Shown: positions 1-10,401, numbered from the stretch's first letter. The stretch is 64,000 nt of DNA from JBHGBM01 sp041946965 (GCA_041946965.1 JBHGBM010000022.1:1-64000); one strand, 5' to 3'. Numbers and translations: made by a program. Notes: generated by a model not told the origin, from the sequence alone.

Positions 1-614
1 GCCATGATTTCGTTGCCGGTGGCGGTGTCCAGGTTGCCGGTGGGCTCGTCGGCCAGCAGGATCGACGGGTTGTTGACCAGGGCGCGGGCCACGGCGACGC
101 GCTGGCGCTGGCCGCCGGAAAGCTCGTTGGGCTTGTGGTACATGCGACGTTCCAGGTCCACCTGGCGCAGCGCGCCCTTGGCCATTTCGATCCGCTTCTC
201 AGCGGACATGCCGGCGTAAATCAGCGGCAGCTCGACGTTGTGCAGGGAGGTGGCGCGCGGCAACAGGTTGAACGTCTGGAATACGAACCCGATCTCCTTG
301 TTGCGGATGCGGGCCAGCTCGTCGTCCGACATTTCGCTCACCAAGCGGCCGTTGATGTAGTACAGGCCCTTGCTGGGTGTGTCCAGGCAGCCGATCAGGT
401 TCATCAGCGTGGATTTGCCCGAGCCGGACGGCCCCATGATGGCGACGTACTCGCCCCTGCGAATGGTGATATCCACACCGGAGACGGCGTGAATCTCCTG
501 ATCGCCCATGATGTACGTCTTCCACAAGTCGTACGTCCGGATGACGATGCCTTCGCGCTTGAGCTGTTCGCCGCGCTCGATGAGTTCCTTTTCTGCTACC
601 GCCTGAGTTGCCAT
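1..614 (-). CDS. MacB-like ABC transporter ATP-binding protein (3' end outside window)
   Basis: The ATPase of a MacB/LolD-type export system acts at the inner membrane. The reading frame opens with ATG at 614 and is still open at the window edge, so the C-terminus is missing. The translation shows a Walker A motif (GPSGSGKS), a Q-loop (FQTFNLLPR), the ABC signature (LSGGQRQRVAVARAL) and Walker B (ILLADEPTGNLD), in the order and spacing of the MacB/LolD branch. It lies 25 bp downstream of the MacA-like adaptor on the same strand, so the two should form one transporter operon whose permease is probably just outside the window. About 204 codons are visible. The family is certain; the substrate cannot be inferred. 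Confidence 0.93.
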   Translation of the reverse strand, partial: MATQAVAEKELIERGEQLKREGIVIRTYDLWKTYIMGDQEIHAVSGVDITIRRGEYVAIMGPSGSGKSTLMNLIGCLDTPSKGLYYINGRLVSEMSDDELARIRNKEIGFVFQTFNLLPRATSLHNVELPLIYAGMSAEKRIEMAKGALRQVDLERRMYHKPNELSGGQRQRVAVARALVNNPSILLADEPTGNLDTATGNEIM

Positions 615-639
615 GCCTCGGTTCCGTTCCTATGAAAAA

Positions 640-2070
640 TTAGGTTTTCTGCTCTGTGGGGGTCTTGTTGTCCACCTTGACCTGCGCGTCATTGCGCAGG
701 GTCCGGATCACCTGGTAGGTGCCGGTGACGACCTCGTCGCCTTCCTTGAGTCCGGAGAGCACTTCGATATCCGTAGCCCCGGTGATGCCGGTTTCCACTT
801 TGCGGAAAGCGGCCTTGCCGCCGGCGACGACGAACACGCCTTGCAGTTCCTCTTTGCGGGCCTTCTCCGCGGCCGGATCGGACTTCGGCGCGGCCTGCGC
901 GGTCCCCGACGACTTGCCTTTCGGTTTGGCCTCCAGGTCGCCGCGCTGCCGCACCGTGAGGGCCTGAATGGGGATCGTCAGCACCTTCTGCCTGGTGGCC
1001 GTGGTGATCTTGGCGGTGCAGGAAAGGCCCGGCCGGATTTCTTCCGGCGGGCTGTCCAGCGCGACCACGACCTTGAAGTCCTTAGCCTCCTGGCTGGAGA
1101 TGGCGCTCTGGGAGGCCGCCAACCCGGTGGAGCGCAGGATAGCCGTGTTGCCGATCTCGATCACATGACCTTTGAACGTCTTGTTGGGGATGGCGTCGAT
1201 GGTGATATCGGCGATCTGGTCCAGCTTGACGTTCACGATGTCCGTCTCGTCCACCTTGACCTCCGCTGTGATCAGGGACATGTCGGCGATGGTCATGATC
1301 GTGGCGGCGGGCGAGTTCTGGATGCCGGGCACCACGGTTTCGCCCACCCGCACGGGAAGGTTGGTCACGACGCCATCGAGCGGAGCATAGGCGTCGTGCT
1401 TGCGGAGTACGTCCTGGAAGCGCGAGAGCATGGCGCGGACCTGCGCCACCCGCTTCTGGGTGGCGGCAAGCTGGGCGGCCACCTGCTGCCGCTGGGCGCG
1501 GGCCTGCACAAGGCGGGTCTCGGCTTCGCGCACGGCCGCCTGTTGGGCCTCATAAGCGGCCTTGCGGGTATCGAAATCCTGCTGCGCGATGAGCTGATCT
1601 TTCAGGAGTTGCTGGCCGCGCTGGAATTCCACGTTGGCGCGTCCCAAATCCGCCCTGGCGCGGTCCACTGTGGCCTCCATGGTGCGGATGTTCTCGTCAG
1701 AGGCGCGCAGGGCGGCTTCCGAGGCGGAGGATTCCGCCTCCGCCGACGCCAGCGAGGCGCGCTGCGCGGTCACGTCCGCTTCCGGTTGCACGTTTTCAAT
1801 GCGAGCCAGCAACTGGCCTTTCCTTACCCGTTCGCCTTCCTTGACCAGGATCTGGGTCAACTGACCCTGGGCGTTGGCGCCGATGTTGATGTAATTCCTG
1901 GGCTTGATTTCGCCCGAAGCCGTGACTACGCTGGCCAAGTCCTGACGGACCACCTTGCCGGTCTGAACCGTGACCAACCCGCGGCGGCTGTATACCGTAC
2001 TGGCGTAGACACCCACACAAATCGTTACCACGGCGACGGCGATAAGGAGAATCTTCCACTTCCGCTTCAC
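640..2070 (-). CDS. MacA-like periplasmic adaptor (HlyD/RND membrane-fusion family)
   Basis: This 476-aa periplasmic adaptor probably links the ABC ATPase/permease to an outer-membrane channel. Residues 5-25 form a single N-terminal membrane anchor. A biotinyl-lipoyl-like half follows (ASGEIKPRNYINIGANAQGQ, then VKEGERVRKGQLLARIE). Residues of about 95-210 are a long Ala/Gln/Arg-rich coiled-coil hairpin, then the second lipoyl half (YAPLDGVVTNLPVRVGETV) and beta-barrel domains. A low-complexity Lys/Ala/Pro insert lies near residue 390. Length and domain order fit MacA-type adaptors. The adjacent ATPase gene supports the MacAB assignment, but macrolide or any other specific substrate is not shown by the sequence. 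Confidence 0.92.
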   Translation of the reverse strand: MKRKWKILLIAVAVVTICVGVYASTVYSRRGLVTVQTGKVVRQDLASVVTASGEIKPRNYINIGANAQGQLTQILVKEGERVRKGQLLARIENVQPEADVTAQRASLASAEAESSASEAALRASDENIRTMEATVDRARADLGRANVEFQRGQQLLKDQLIAQQDFDTRKAAYEAQQAAVREAETRLVQARAQRQQVAAQLAATQKRVAQVRAMLSRFQDVLRKHDAYAPLDGVVTNLPVRVGETVVPGIQNSPAATIMTIADMSLITAEVKVDETDIVNVKLDQIADITIDAIPNKTFKGHVIEIGNTAILRSTGLAASQSAISSQEAKDFKVVVALDSPPEEIRPGLSCTAKITTATRQKVLTIPIQALTVRQRGDLEAKPKGKSSGTAQAAPKSDPAAEKARKEELQGVFVVAGGKAAFRKVETGITGATDIEVLSGLKEGDEVVTGTYQVIRTLRNDAQVKVDNKTPTEQKT

Positions 2071-2215
2071 GGGCGCGCTCCTGTCCTTTGGACACCAATA
2101 GAGACGTTGTCGGCTTCAGGCAAGTTCAAAATAATCCCGGTTCGCCTTCATTTTACCATCCGGACAGCCGTAACCCTTTGGGCCCTTTGAAAATAGACGA
2201 TGGAGTCCGGCGCGG

Positions 2216-3046
<831 letters not shown>

Positions 3047-3191
3047 TGCCACATATCTTAGCAGCCGGGGGCGGTTGTGCGCTTTCCGCGCTTCGGCGCT
3101 TCCGGCCGGTTCGCAATCGGACGGAGACCCCGCGGCGCCTACTTGTGTTCCGGACGGGGTCGAAATCAAACTTAAAGATAGGAGGGGTGAC

Positions 3192-3689
3192 ATGAAAATC
3201 AGTTCATTGCATGATCTTTACGTTCAGGAACTCAGGGATTTATATCACGCTGAAAATCAGCTTATTAAGGCATTGCCGAAAATGGTGCGGGCGGCCGGCG
3301 CCGCGGAGTTGCGCAGTGCTTTGGAGGAGCACCTGCAAGCGACCCGTCAACAGGTGGAGCGGCTGGAACGGATTTTCCAGAAGCTGGACGAATCTCCCAA
3401 AGGCGCCAAGTGTAAGGGCATGGAGGGGATTATCGGCGAGGGCGAACAGAAGATGGACGGGGACGCGCCGGAGCGGGTGCGCGACGCGGCGCTGATTTCC
3501 TCCGTCCAGCGGGTGGAACATTACGAAATCGCGGCGTACGGAACGGTACGCACGTACGCGCAGCAACTCGGCTACGGCGACCATGCGGAACTGCTCCAGC
3601 AGACGTTGAATGAAGAGGGCCAGGCCGACAGGAAGCTGACCCAAATCGCCGAATCCCGTGTGAACATGGAAGCGAATCGCACCGCCTGA
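3192..3689 (+). CDS. DUF892 / YciE-YciF ferritin-like protein
   Basis: This 165-aa all-helical protein belongs to the DUF892 ferritin-like family, whose members carry a di-iron-type four-helix bundle and are often stress-induced; their biochemical role is not settled. The family N-terminus (LHDLYVQELRDLYHAENQLIKALPKM) is present, with candidate metal-ligating residues in the ExxH-type segments ELRDLYHAE and VEHYEIAAYG and at the C-terminal NEEGQAD. ATG 3192 is preceded by AGGAGGGGTGAC, an excellent ribosome binding site. The gene is divergent from accA and 43 bp upstream of the MCDYSL gene, with which it probably forms an operon. The family call is firm; metal binding is inferred. Confidence 0.88.
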   Translation: MKISSLHDLYVQELRDLYHAENQLIKALPKMVRAAGAAELRSALEEHLQATRQQVERLERIFQKLDESPKGAKCKGMEGIIGEGEQKMDGDAPERVRDAALISSVQRVEHYEIAAYGTVRTYAQQLGYGDHAELLQQTLNEEGQADRKLTQIAESRVNMEANRTA

Positions 3690-3732
3690 CGCCCTGGGTG
3701 AATCCAATCTCTGCAAAGGAGGGGCAAAGACA

Positions 3733-4209
3733 ATGTGTGACTATTCATTGATGGCTGTACCCAACCGGCTGGCGCGGGAACAGGAGGATCTCATCGCACA
3801 CCGGTTCCCGACCGGGTCGATGGGCATGGCGTCCGGGGAGGATGTGCGCCGTTCGCTCGAGCGGGAACCGGCGGTGGGGCTCTGGGAGGCCTTGAAGGCC
3901 GTTTTCAACCCGGCGCCGTCCAAGCAGGTGGCGGCGGTCTGCATTCCACCGGGGGCCAGGCTGATGCTGTACGACATTCCGCGGCGCCTGCAAAACGACC
4001 TTGGCGTGGAGGCGCAGGAGGAGGTGACCTTCACGCAGATCAGCGCCCAGGTCAGCAGCTACCGCGACGCGGTGCGCTTCCGCAACGGGCGCATCCTGCG
4101 GTTGCAGGAATTGCGCGAAGGCCAGAGGGTGAAGGTGTTGGATCTCTCCAGCGGGGAACCGTCGGCCTTTGAGCCGCGTGCAGACCGGGAACTGATGAGG
4201 CAGTGGTGA
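3733..4209 (+). CDS. conserved hypothetical protein with MCDYSL N-terminus
   Basis: This 158-aa protein has no function I can assign. The N-terminus MCDYSL resembles small uncharacterised bacterial proteins that start with this motif. Visible features are a hydrophilic N-terminal half, a segment AAVCIPPGARLMLYDIP, and a beta-rich C-terminal half (EEVTFTQISAQVSSYRDAVRFRNGRILRLQ) that may be a small barrel. The second residue is Cys, as in N-terminal-nucleophile amidotransferases, but no other amidotransferase motif is seen. An AAAGGAGGGGC ribosome binding site precedes ATG 3733. It follows the DUF892 gene by 43 bp and is followed by a strong hairpin. Confidence 0.75.
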   Translation: MCDYSLMAVPNRLAREQEDLIAHRFPTGSMGMASGEDVRRSLEREPAVGLWEALKAVFNPAPSKQVAAVCIPPGARLMLYDIPRRLQNDLGVEAQEEVTFTQISAQVSSYRDAVRFRNGRILRLQELREGQRVKVLDLSSGEPSAFEPRADRELMRQW

Positions 4210-4219
4210 GGTCCTGGAG

Positions 4220-4253
4220 GACGCCCGTCCCGCGGCGAGGCGGGGCGGGCGTC
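4220..4253 (+). terminator. GC-rich hairpin after the DUF892/MCDYSL pair
   Basis: A 14-bp stem (4220-4233 with 4240-4253, one G-T wobble) encloses a 6-nt loop GGCGAG. It lies 11 bp after the stop codon at 4209 and upstream of the next promoter, so it fits a transcription terminator. There is no T-tract after it, so termination may need Rho, or the hairpin may instead protect the mRNA 3' end. Confidence 0.6.
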
Positions 4254-4327
4254 TCAGGCGCTGCGCGCCGGAAAAAACAACACCCCAGGCATTCGTAATA
4301 CTGAAATACCAGTTTCGCGATTTTCTC

Positions 4328-4356
4328 TTTACAACGTCCCTCACGGGTTCTATAAT
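4328..4356 (+). promoter_or_regulatory. near-consensus sigma-70 promoter for the 4379 receptor
   Basis: The -35 box TTTACA (4328-4333) and a perfect -10 box TATAAT (4351-4356) are separated by exactly 17 bp. Transcription would begin near 4363, leaving a leader of only about 16 nt that contains AGGTGG eight bases before ATG 4379. The match is unusually good for this GC-rich sequence. Confidence 0.72.
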
Positions 4357-4378
4357 TTCGCGACAGGTGGTATTTCAG

Positions 4379-7300
4379 ATGAACCTCCGGCTGCTTCCGC
4401 TGATTTTCTCCCTGATTTTGGCCGTCACCATGCTCGAAGGCCAGGAAACCCGCAGCACGATTCATGGACGCGTTCTCGATCCGCAATCGCGAGCCATTGC
4501 CGGGGCCGCCGTCATGGTCACCAACGTGGAGACCAACACGAACACGCGCCTGGTGACGAATGAGACCGGCTATTACGAGGCCAACCTGCTGCTTCCCGGC
4601 TTGTACCAGGTAAGCGCCGAATCGCCCGGCTTCAAGCGTTCCGTGCGCGGCGTGATTACGCTGCCGGTTTCCACCCGGCTGGAAATCGCCATGCAACTCG
4701 AACTGGGCGCGGTGGCCGAATCCGTGGTGGTCACGGCCGAAGCTCCCATTCTCGACACCAGCACAGTGTCCTCCGGGCGCATTTTCGACAATCGCTCCAT
4801 GATGAACCTGCCCGTGCTCGGCAATAGCGCCATTCTCTTCGCCAGGCAAGTTCCGGGGGTCCAGACCACGGGCATCTCGAATTACGTCGGCCTGCATTCC
4901 AACGGCAGCGGGGCCTACGGCATCAACGGCAAGGTGGGCGGGCAGGAGTTTTCGCTGGACGGCGCGCCGGACTTCGGAAACGGGCGTAACATTGGGTATC
5001 TCCCGTGGTCCGATACGCTTCAGGAGTTCAAGGTGGAGACTTCGAACTTCGACGCGTCGGTGGGCCACTCCACGGGGCTGTTCGTTGCCATGGTTTCCAA
5101 GGTCGGAACCAACGATTTTCACGGGACTCTGACCGAGCAACACTGGCAGCAGCGTCTGAACGGCACGCCGTTCTTCGTGAAGCAGCAGTACTACAACAGC
5201 ATCGCCGCCGCCACGGCCTCGGGAGACACGGCGCTGGCGCAGCGGCTTCGCTCGCAGAACAAGCAGCCTTCCGGCCACTCCAACAATTTCGGAGCGACGC
5301 TGGGCGGGCCGGTGATCATTCCGAAAGTGTTCAACGGGAAGAACCGCCTGTTTTTCTTCTTCAGCTTCAACCAGACCATCGACAAGAAGACCGATGAGAA
5401 CAACGTTTTCAACCACACGGTTCCCACCATGGCCAACCGCCAGGGGGACTTTTCGCAGTTGCTCAACGTGGACGCCGTGCGGTACCAGATCTACGACCCG
5501 CTTACCATCCGGCCCGACCCCGCGCGCCCTACACACTACATCCGCGACCCGTTCCCCCGCAACATGCTGCCGCAGGCGCGCATCATCAACCCGCTGTACA
5601 GCACTTACTCGAAGATCATGCCTCCCCCGAACAACGAGTCGGGCAACCCCAGGCTCGAGCCGGTGAACAACTACCTTTCCACGGGCTCGCCTTTCGATTG
5701 GGACTACAAGGCCTACACGAACAGGGTGGATTACCGCCACTCCGACCGCCACCGGTTCTTCGGCCGCTGGCACTGGAGCGACTGGATCAACTGGAGTTTC
5801 GATTGGGGTTGGGCCTGGCCGGCCGCGAGCGGCTTGCAGGGCGACCGCTCCAACCAGCACGATGCCGCCGGCGCCGCCGACTGGGTTTGGACCATCAGTC
5901 CGGCCACGGTCCTGGATGTTTCGGCGAGCGTGAACCAGTACCGGAAGGGGGAGTACCACACGGCCGCGTTCGATTACAAGCCGAGCGACGTGGGCTTGCC
6001 CGCGTACATGGACGCCAAGGCGGGCGACAACCACAGCCTCCCGCGAATCACCTGGAGCGGGTATGACCTGCTCGGCCGCAACGTATATCCGCTCAAGTAT
6101 TTCATGACGCGCAGCGCCAAGGCGGAGATCTCCCACGTGCGGGGCAAGCACACGCTTCGAGGCGGCTTCGAATGGCGCGGCCAGTCGCAGTCCAGCCGTT
6201 CGCCCAGCAATGCCTCGGGAAATTTCAGTTTTACAAACACCTACACGCGCCGGAACGACGACACCAACACCCCGGCCGGGGATTTTGGCCATTCCTGGGC
6301 CGCTTTTATGCTGGGCCTGCCCGATACCATGACGGTGGACACCAACGACAGCTATTTCCTGACGATTCCTTACTACGCCTGGTACGTGCAGAATAACTAT
6401 CGCGTCACGCCCAGGCTGTCCCTGAACCTGGGGCTCCGCCTCGAGTATCAGCTCGGATCGAGCGAACGCTTCAACCGCGCGATCTCATACTTCGACTCGA
6501 GCCTCAAACTGCCCATCTCCGACGCCGCACAGGCCGCGTATGCGAAAAGCCCGGCGCCGGAACTTTCCGCCGCCGGCTTCGTCGTTCGAGGCGGCCCCGT
6601 GTACCCGGGTGTGAACGGCGTTCCCAGCCGGCTGGTGAACAACGAGGCCGGGTGGCTGCCCCGCGTGGCCGCCGCCTGGCAGGCCAGTTCCCGCACGGTG
6701 CTCCGCATCGGCTACGGCATGTTCTACGACAGCATGGTGGCCGGGGGGTCGCTCGACCAGACCGGATTCAACCGGACTACCTCGACGCTGACCACGACGG
6801 ATTACGGCATGACGTGGCGGGTGGGCGACCCGCGCCGCGGCATCTCGCCGCTCACGGACCCGTTCCCCGTCCGCCCGGACGGCACCCGCTTCGACGCGCC
6901 CGTCCGCAACGCGCTCGGCTCTATGGCGACCGTGGGAAGCGGCTGGACATTCAACAGCTTCAATGCCAAGAGCGCCCGCCAGCAGCGCTGGCGCGTGGGG
7001 GTCCAGCAGCAGTTGACCGCCAACATGGTTTTCGAAGCCGCTTACGCCGGGTCCTATACCGGCCGCATCGCGGTGGCGAAAACGCTCTCCGCGCTGCCGG
7101 AACAGTATTGGGCCAGCGGGCTGGTGCGGAACAACGCCGTGGCCACCAACATGAACGCCAACGTGGCCAATCCCTTCAGCTTGTCCAATTTCGCCGGCAT
7201 GGCCTCTTCCGACCCGCTGATCTACCAGAACATGAGCACCAAGGCTTTCTTCACGGGCAGCACCATACGAAAGAACCTGCTGCTGCGGCCTTACCCGCAG

Positions 7301-8020
7301 ATGAACAGCCTCAGGCAGGCCGACGCCGCGGACGGCGCGGTGCGCACGCACGCCATGGAGTTGATTCTGGAGCGGCGCTTTTCCCGGGGTTTCAACCTGA
7401 ACGCGTCCTACACCCGGTTGTACAGCCGCGAGAAGCTGACCTACATCGACGAATTCGATGCCGGCCCCTCCTGGCTGGAAGGGAGCTTCGGCCGTCCTCA
7501 CCGCTTCCTGGCGAGCTCCGTGTGGGAATTGCCGTTCGGCAAGAGCCGCCATTTCCTCTCTCAGCCCGGCGTTGCCAATGCGCTGTTGGGCGGCTGGCAG
7601 ATAGGGGTCACATACGAATACCAGCCGGGGCCGCTGCTAAGCTGGTCCAATCTCTTCTATTACGGCGATATCTCCAACATCAACACCGGCCCCCGTACGC
7701 TCGACCGCTGGTTTAACACGGCGGACTTCGAGCGCGTCTCCTCAAAGACGCCCGCCGCGTTTCATCGCAGGGTTTTCCCCAACCAGGTCCCGGGATTGCG
7801 CAGCGACATGACGAACAACTGGAATGCCAACGTGCAGCGCGAGTTCAAGATCAAGGAACGCCTGGCATTTCAACTGCGCGTGGAGGCGCTCAATCTGGCC
7901 AACCGCTCGCAGTTCGACGTTCCCGACACTTCGCCGCTTTCGAGCAACTTCGGAAGGGTGACCAAGCAGACCTCGGCCATGAACCGGTTTCTACAGTTTC
8001 AGGCACGGCTGCGCTTCTAG
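4379..8020 (+). CDS. Oar-like TonB-dependent receptor with carboxypeptidase-regulatory domain
   Basis: This 1213-aa outer-membrane protein belongs to the large Oar/TonB-dependent family expanded in Acidobacteriota. It shows a signal peptide (LLPLIFSLILAVTMLEGQ), a CarboxypepD_reg-like beta-sandwich at residues of about 24-105 (STIHGRVLDPQSRAIAGAAV), a plug-like region from about 120, and a long C-terminal beta-barrel ending in FLQFQARLRF with a terminal aromatic residue. ATG 4379 is preferred over GTG 4367 because AGGTGG lies eight bases upstream. The esterase gene starts 5 bp after its stop, which suggests uptake of a plant- or microbe-derived glycan or ester that the esterase processes. The actual ligand is unknown. 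Confidence 0.92.
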   Translation: MNLRLLPLIFSLILAVTMLEGQETRSTIHGRVLDPQSRAIAGAAVMVTNVETNTNTRLVTNETGYYEANLLLPGLYQVSAESPGFKRSVRGVITLPVSTRLEIAMQLELGAVAESVVVTAEAPILDTSTVSSGRIFDNRSMMNLPVLGNSAILFARQVPGVQTTGISNYVGLHSNGSGAYGINGKVGGQEFSLDGAPDFGNGRNIGYLPWSDTLQEFKVETSNFDASVGHSTGLFVAMVSKVGTNDFHGTLTEQHWQQRLNGTPFFVKQQYYNSIAAATASGDTALAQRLRSQNKQPSGHSNNFGATLGGPVIIPKVFNGKNRLFFFFSFNQTIDKKTDENNVFNHTVPTMANRQGDFSQLLNVDAVRYQIYDPLTIRPDPARPTHYIRDPFPRNMLPQARIINPLYSTYSKIMPPPNNESGNPRLEPVNNYLSTGSPFDWDYKAYTNRVDYRHSDRHRFFGRWHWSDWINWSFDWGWAWPAASGLQGDRSNQHDAAGAADWVWTISPATVLDVSASVNQYRKGEYHTAAFDYKPSDVGLPAYMDAKAGDNHSLPRITWSGYDLLGRNVYPLKYFMTRSAKAEISHVRGKHTLRGGFEWRGQSQSSRSPSNASGNFSFTNTYTRRNDDTNTPAGDFGHSWAAFMLGLPDTMTVDTNDSYFLTIPYYAWYVQNNYRVTPRLSLNLGLRLEYQLGSSERFNRAISYFDSSLKLPISDAAQAAYAKSPAPELSAAGFVVRGGPVYPGVNGVPSRLVNNEAGWLPRVAAAWQASSRTVLRIGYGMFYDSMVAGGSLDQTGFNRTTSTLTTTDYGMTWRVGDPRRGISPLTDPFPVRPDGTRFDAPVRNALGSMATVGSGWTFNSFNAKSARQQRWRVGVQQQLTANMVFEAAYAGSYTGRIAVAKTLSALPEQYWASGLVRNNAVATNMNANVANPFSLSNFAGMASSDPLIYQNMSTKAFFTGSTIRKNLLLRPYPQMNSLRQADAADGAVRTHAMELILERRFSRGFNLNASYTRLYSREKLTYIDEFDAGPSWLEGSFGRPHRFLASSVWELPFGKSRHFLSQPGVANALLGGWQIGVTYEYQPGPLLSWSNLFYYGDISNINTGPRTLDRWFNTADFERVSSKTPAAFHRRVFPNQVPGLRSDMTNNWNANVQREFKIKERLAFQLRVEALNLANRSQFDVPDTSPLSSNFGRVTKQTSAMNRFLQFQARLRF

Positions 8021-8025
8021 GCCCG

Positions 8026-10401
8026 ATGCGACTGGCAAAATCCGCTGTTCTCATTCTGGCGGCCTCCGCCGTGCCGGCCTTGTCCCAGCAAGCGATGGAG
8101 CGCCGCCGGCACGATCTCGACGTGCTCGGCACAGTCCTCCTGCCGAGCCGGCCGGCCCCGAGGGGCCGCATCAACGCCATCGACCGGACGTGGGAGGACT
8201 GGGTGCGGCGGACGGGTGAACTGCCTCCGGATTTCGAGGCGATGCGCTCTTTTCCCGAGCTGCCGGATCCGCTGGAGGGGATCAAGACCGCCGCTGAATG
8301 GCAGCGCCGGAGAGCGTGGATCCGGGAGCAATTCGAATACTGGGTCTATGGCAGGATGCCGCCCACTCCCGGCAACCTGCGCGCGACGGTCACCGGCGCG
8401 CACCAGGAGGATGGCGTCACGGTGCGGGATGTGCGGCTCGAGTTCGGACCCGGCCTCCGCGGCAGTCTGCGGGTGCAGGTGATGATCCCTCCGGGCAAGG
8501 GGCCGTTTCCCGTGTTTCTCACCAACCACCCCAGGACGCATCCGTGGGTGGCGCCCGCGGTGCGGCGCGGTTACATCGGGTGCATCTACTTCGCCGCCGA
8601 TCCGCGCTATGGGAATGACGACGATTCGGACAAGTTCATCGACGTGTACCCGGAGTACGACTTCTCCTGCCTGGGGCGCTGGGCGTGGGCCGGCATGCGC
8701 GCGGTGGACTATCTCCACACGCTGCCCGAGGTGGACAAGAAGAAGATCGGCATTGCCGGCCACTCGCGCAACGGTAAACAGGCGCTGCTGGCGGCGGCGT
8801 TCGATGAGCGCATCGGGGCCGTGGCCGCATCCAGCGGCAACACCGGGGAGTGCGATCCGTGGCGCTATACCACCGACATGTTTGCCAACGAGAGCCTGCA
8901 ACTGCTTCAGGGCGCGCGACCCCACTGGTTCCACCCCCGGCTGCGTTTCTTCGCGGGTAGGGAGGACAAGCTGCCGGTGGACCAGCACATGCTTCTCTCG
9001 CTGGTGGCGCCGCGCGGGCTCCTCATGTACGCGGGCTACGCCGAATCCGCGGGAAACCCCTTCGGTTTCGAACAGGCGTACCGCGCCGCCAGACGCGTGT
9101 ATGAATTTGCCGGGCGCGGAGAGAACATCTGGCTGCACTTGCGCGACGGCGAGCACCCCACCACCGCCGGAGACGTTGAGAACTTCGTCGACTTCTTCGA
9201 CACGATTTTCGGGCGCCAGACGCACGCGCGATCGGAGACCTGGATCCACGGTTATTCGTTCGAGGGCTGGCGGAAGGTGTCGGGGGAAACCATCGATCCG
9301 CTTGCGTATCCGGCGCGGGGAGCCGGCGATTCGCTGAAATCGGTGGCCGGCGCTCGCGATTGGGAAGTGAAAAAGAGCGCGTTGCGCAAGAATCTGCTGT
9401 GGGCGCTCGGCCAGGAGCCCGCGGGCATTCGTCTTCCGGCGCGGAAGACGCTCACCGGCCCTTCGGGCACGAGTACGGGCTGGCTCGCGGTGCTTTTCAA
9501 CCGTCCCGCGCCGGACCTCTCCGGGCAGGGACCGTTGGCACGCGAGGGAATGGGGTTGGCCCGGGTGCCTTTCGGAGACGATCTGGAGGCGAGCTTGTTC
9601 TATCCGCTCGGCCCGGATGGAAAGCCGAAGGCGGGCAAGTGGCCGGTGGTTGTCTGGCTGCACCCCTACACGTATCAGAACGGCTGGTCGGCGGGCGCGC
9701 CCTGGGTGTCGAACACCGCCGATTACATCCTGGATCACCGGCCCAGCTTCCCTTCGTTGACCCAACGCGGCTTCGCCGTGCTGGCATTCGACCAGATCGG
9801 CTTCGGGACGCGCGTGCTCGACGCGCGCAAGTTCTACGAGCGTTACCCGAAGTGGTCGTTGATGGGCAAGATGGTTTCGGATACGCGCGCGGCGGTGGAT
9901 GCGGTTTCGGCGCTCGAGGCCGTGGATCCGCAGAGGATCTACCTGTTGGGCTATGCGCTGGGAGCCAAGGTCGCCCTGATGACGGCCGCGCTGGACAGCC
10001 GGATCGCGGGGTTGGCCACGGTCTGCGGCGTGGACCCGCTGCGCCTGGACACGCCGGACAGGGGCGTGGAGGGCATCCGGCATTACTCGCACCTGCACGG
10101 ACTGCTGCCGCGGCTGGGTTTTTTCGCCGGCCACGAGCGGCGCGCGCCCTTCGATTACGACGAGGTGCTGGCGCTGGCGGCGCCCAGGCCGGTGCTGGTG
10201 GTCGCGCCCGAATTGGACCGCTATGCCCGGATCGCGGACGTGCGGCGCGAGATCGAAGCCGCCCGGCATGTCTACCGGTTTCTCGGCCGTGAAAGCCGGC
10301 TGGAATTGGAATCGCCAGAGGACTTCAATCGCTTCCCGAAGCGGCTTCAGGAACGGGTGTTCGACTGGCTGGCGCGGCTGTCCTCTACCACAGCACCTTA
10401 G
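8026..10401 (+). CDS. two-domain alpha/beta hydrolase, CE15-like esterase plus degenerate second hydrolase domain
   Basis: This 791-aa exported protein begins with a signal peptide (AVLILAASAVPALS). Residues of about 60-400 resemble glucuronoyl methylesterases (family CE15): the nucleophile elbow is GHSRNGK with Ser247, followed by AVAASSGNTGE and a late histidine in LRDGEHPTTAGD. Residues of about 480-785 are a second alpha/beta-hydrolase fold (WLHPYTYQNGWSAG, FAVLAFDQIGFG), but its elbow reads GYALGAK, so the nucleophile position (residue 644, codon GCG at 9955-9957) is Ala. The second domain therefore looks catalytically dead by the serine mechanism. The gene is 5 bp behind the receptor gene, and its 3' end overlaps the convergent receptor gene by 17 bp. 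Substrate is inferred only. Confidence 0.83.
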   Translation: MRLAKSAVLILAASAVPALSQQAMERRRHDLDVLGTVLLPSRPAPRGRINAIDRTWEDWVRRTGELPPDFEAMRSFPELPDPLEGIKTAAEWQRRRAWIREQFEYWVYGRMPPTPGNLRATVTGAHQEDGVTVRDVRLEFGPGLRGSLRVQVMIPPGKGPFPVFLTNHPRTHPWVAPAVRRGYIGCIYFAADPRYGNDDDSDKFIDVYPEYDFSCLGRWAWAGMRAVDYLHTLPEVDKKKIGIAGHSRNGKQALLAAAFDERIGAVAASSGNTGECDPWRYTTDMFANESLQLLQGARPHWFHPRLRFFAGREDKLPVDQHMLLSLVAPRGLLMYAGYAESAGNPFGFEQAYRAARRVYEFAGRGENIWLHLRDGEHPTTAGDVENFVDFFDTIFGRQTHARSETWIHGYSFEGWRKVSGETIDPLAYPARGAGDSLKSVAGARDWEVKKSALRKNLLWALGQEPAGIRLPARKTLTGPSGTSTGWLAVLFNRPAPDLSGQGPLAREGMGLARVPFGDDLEASLFYPLGPDGKPKAGKWPVVVWLHPYTYQNGWSAGAPWVSNTADYILDHRPSFPSLTQRGFAVLAFDQIGFGTRVLDARKFYERYPKWSLMGKMVSDTRAAVDAVSALEAVDPQRIYLLGYALGAKVALMTAALDSRIAGLATVCGVDPLRLDTPDRGVEGIRHYSHLHGLLPRLGFFAGHERRAPFDYDEVLALAAPRPVLVVAPELDRYARIADVRREIEAARHVYRFLGRESRLELESPEDFNRFPKRLQERVFDWLARLSSTTAP

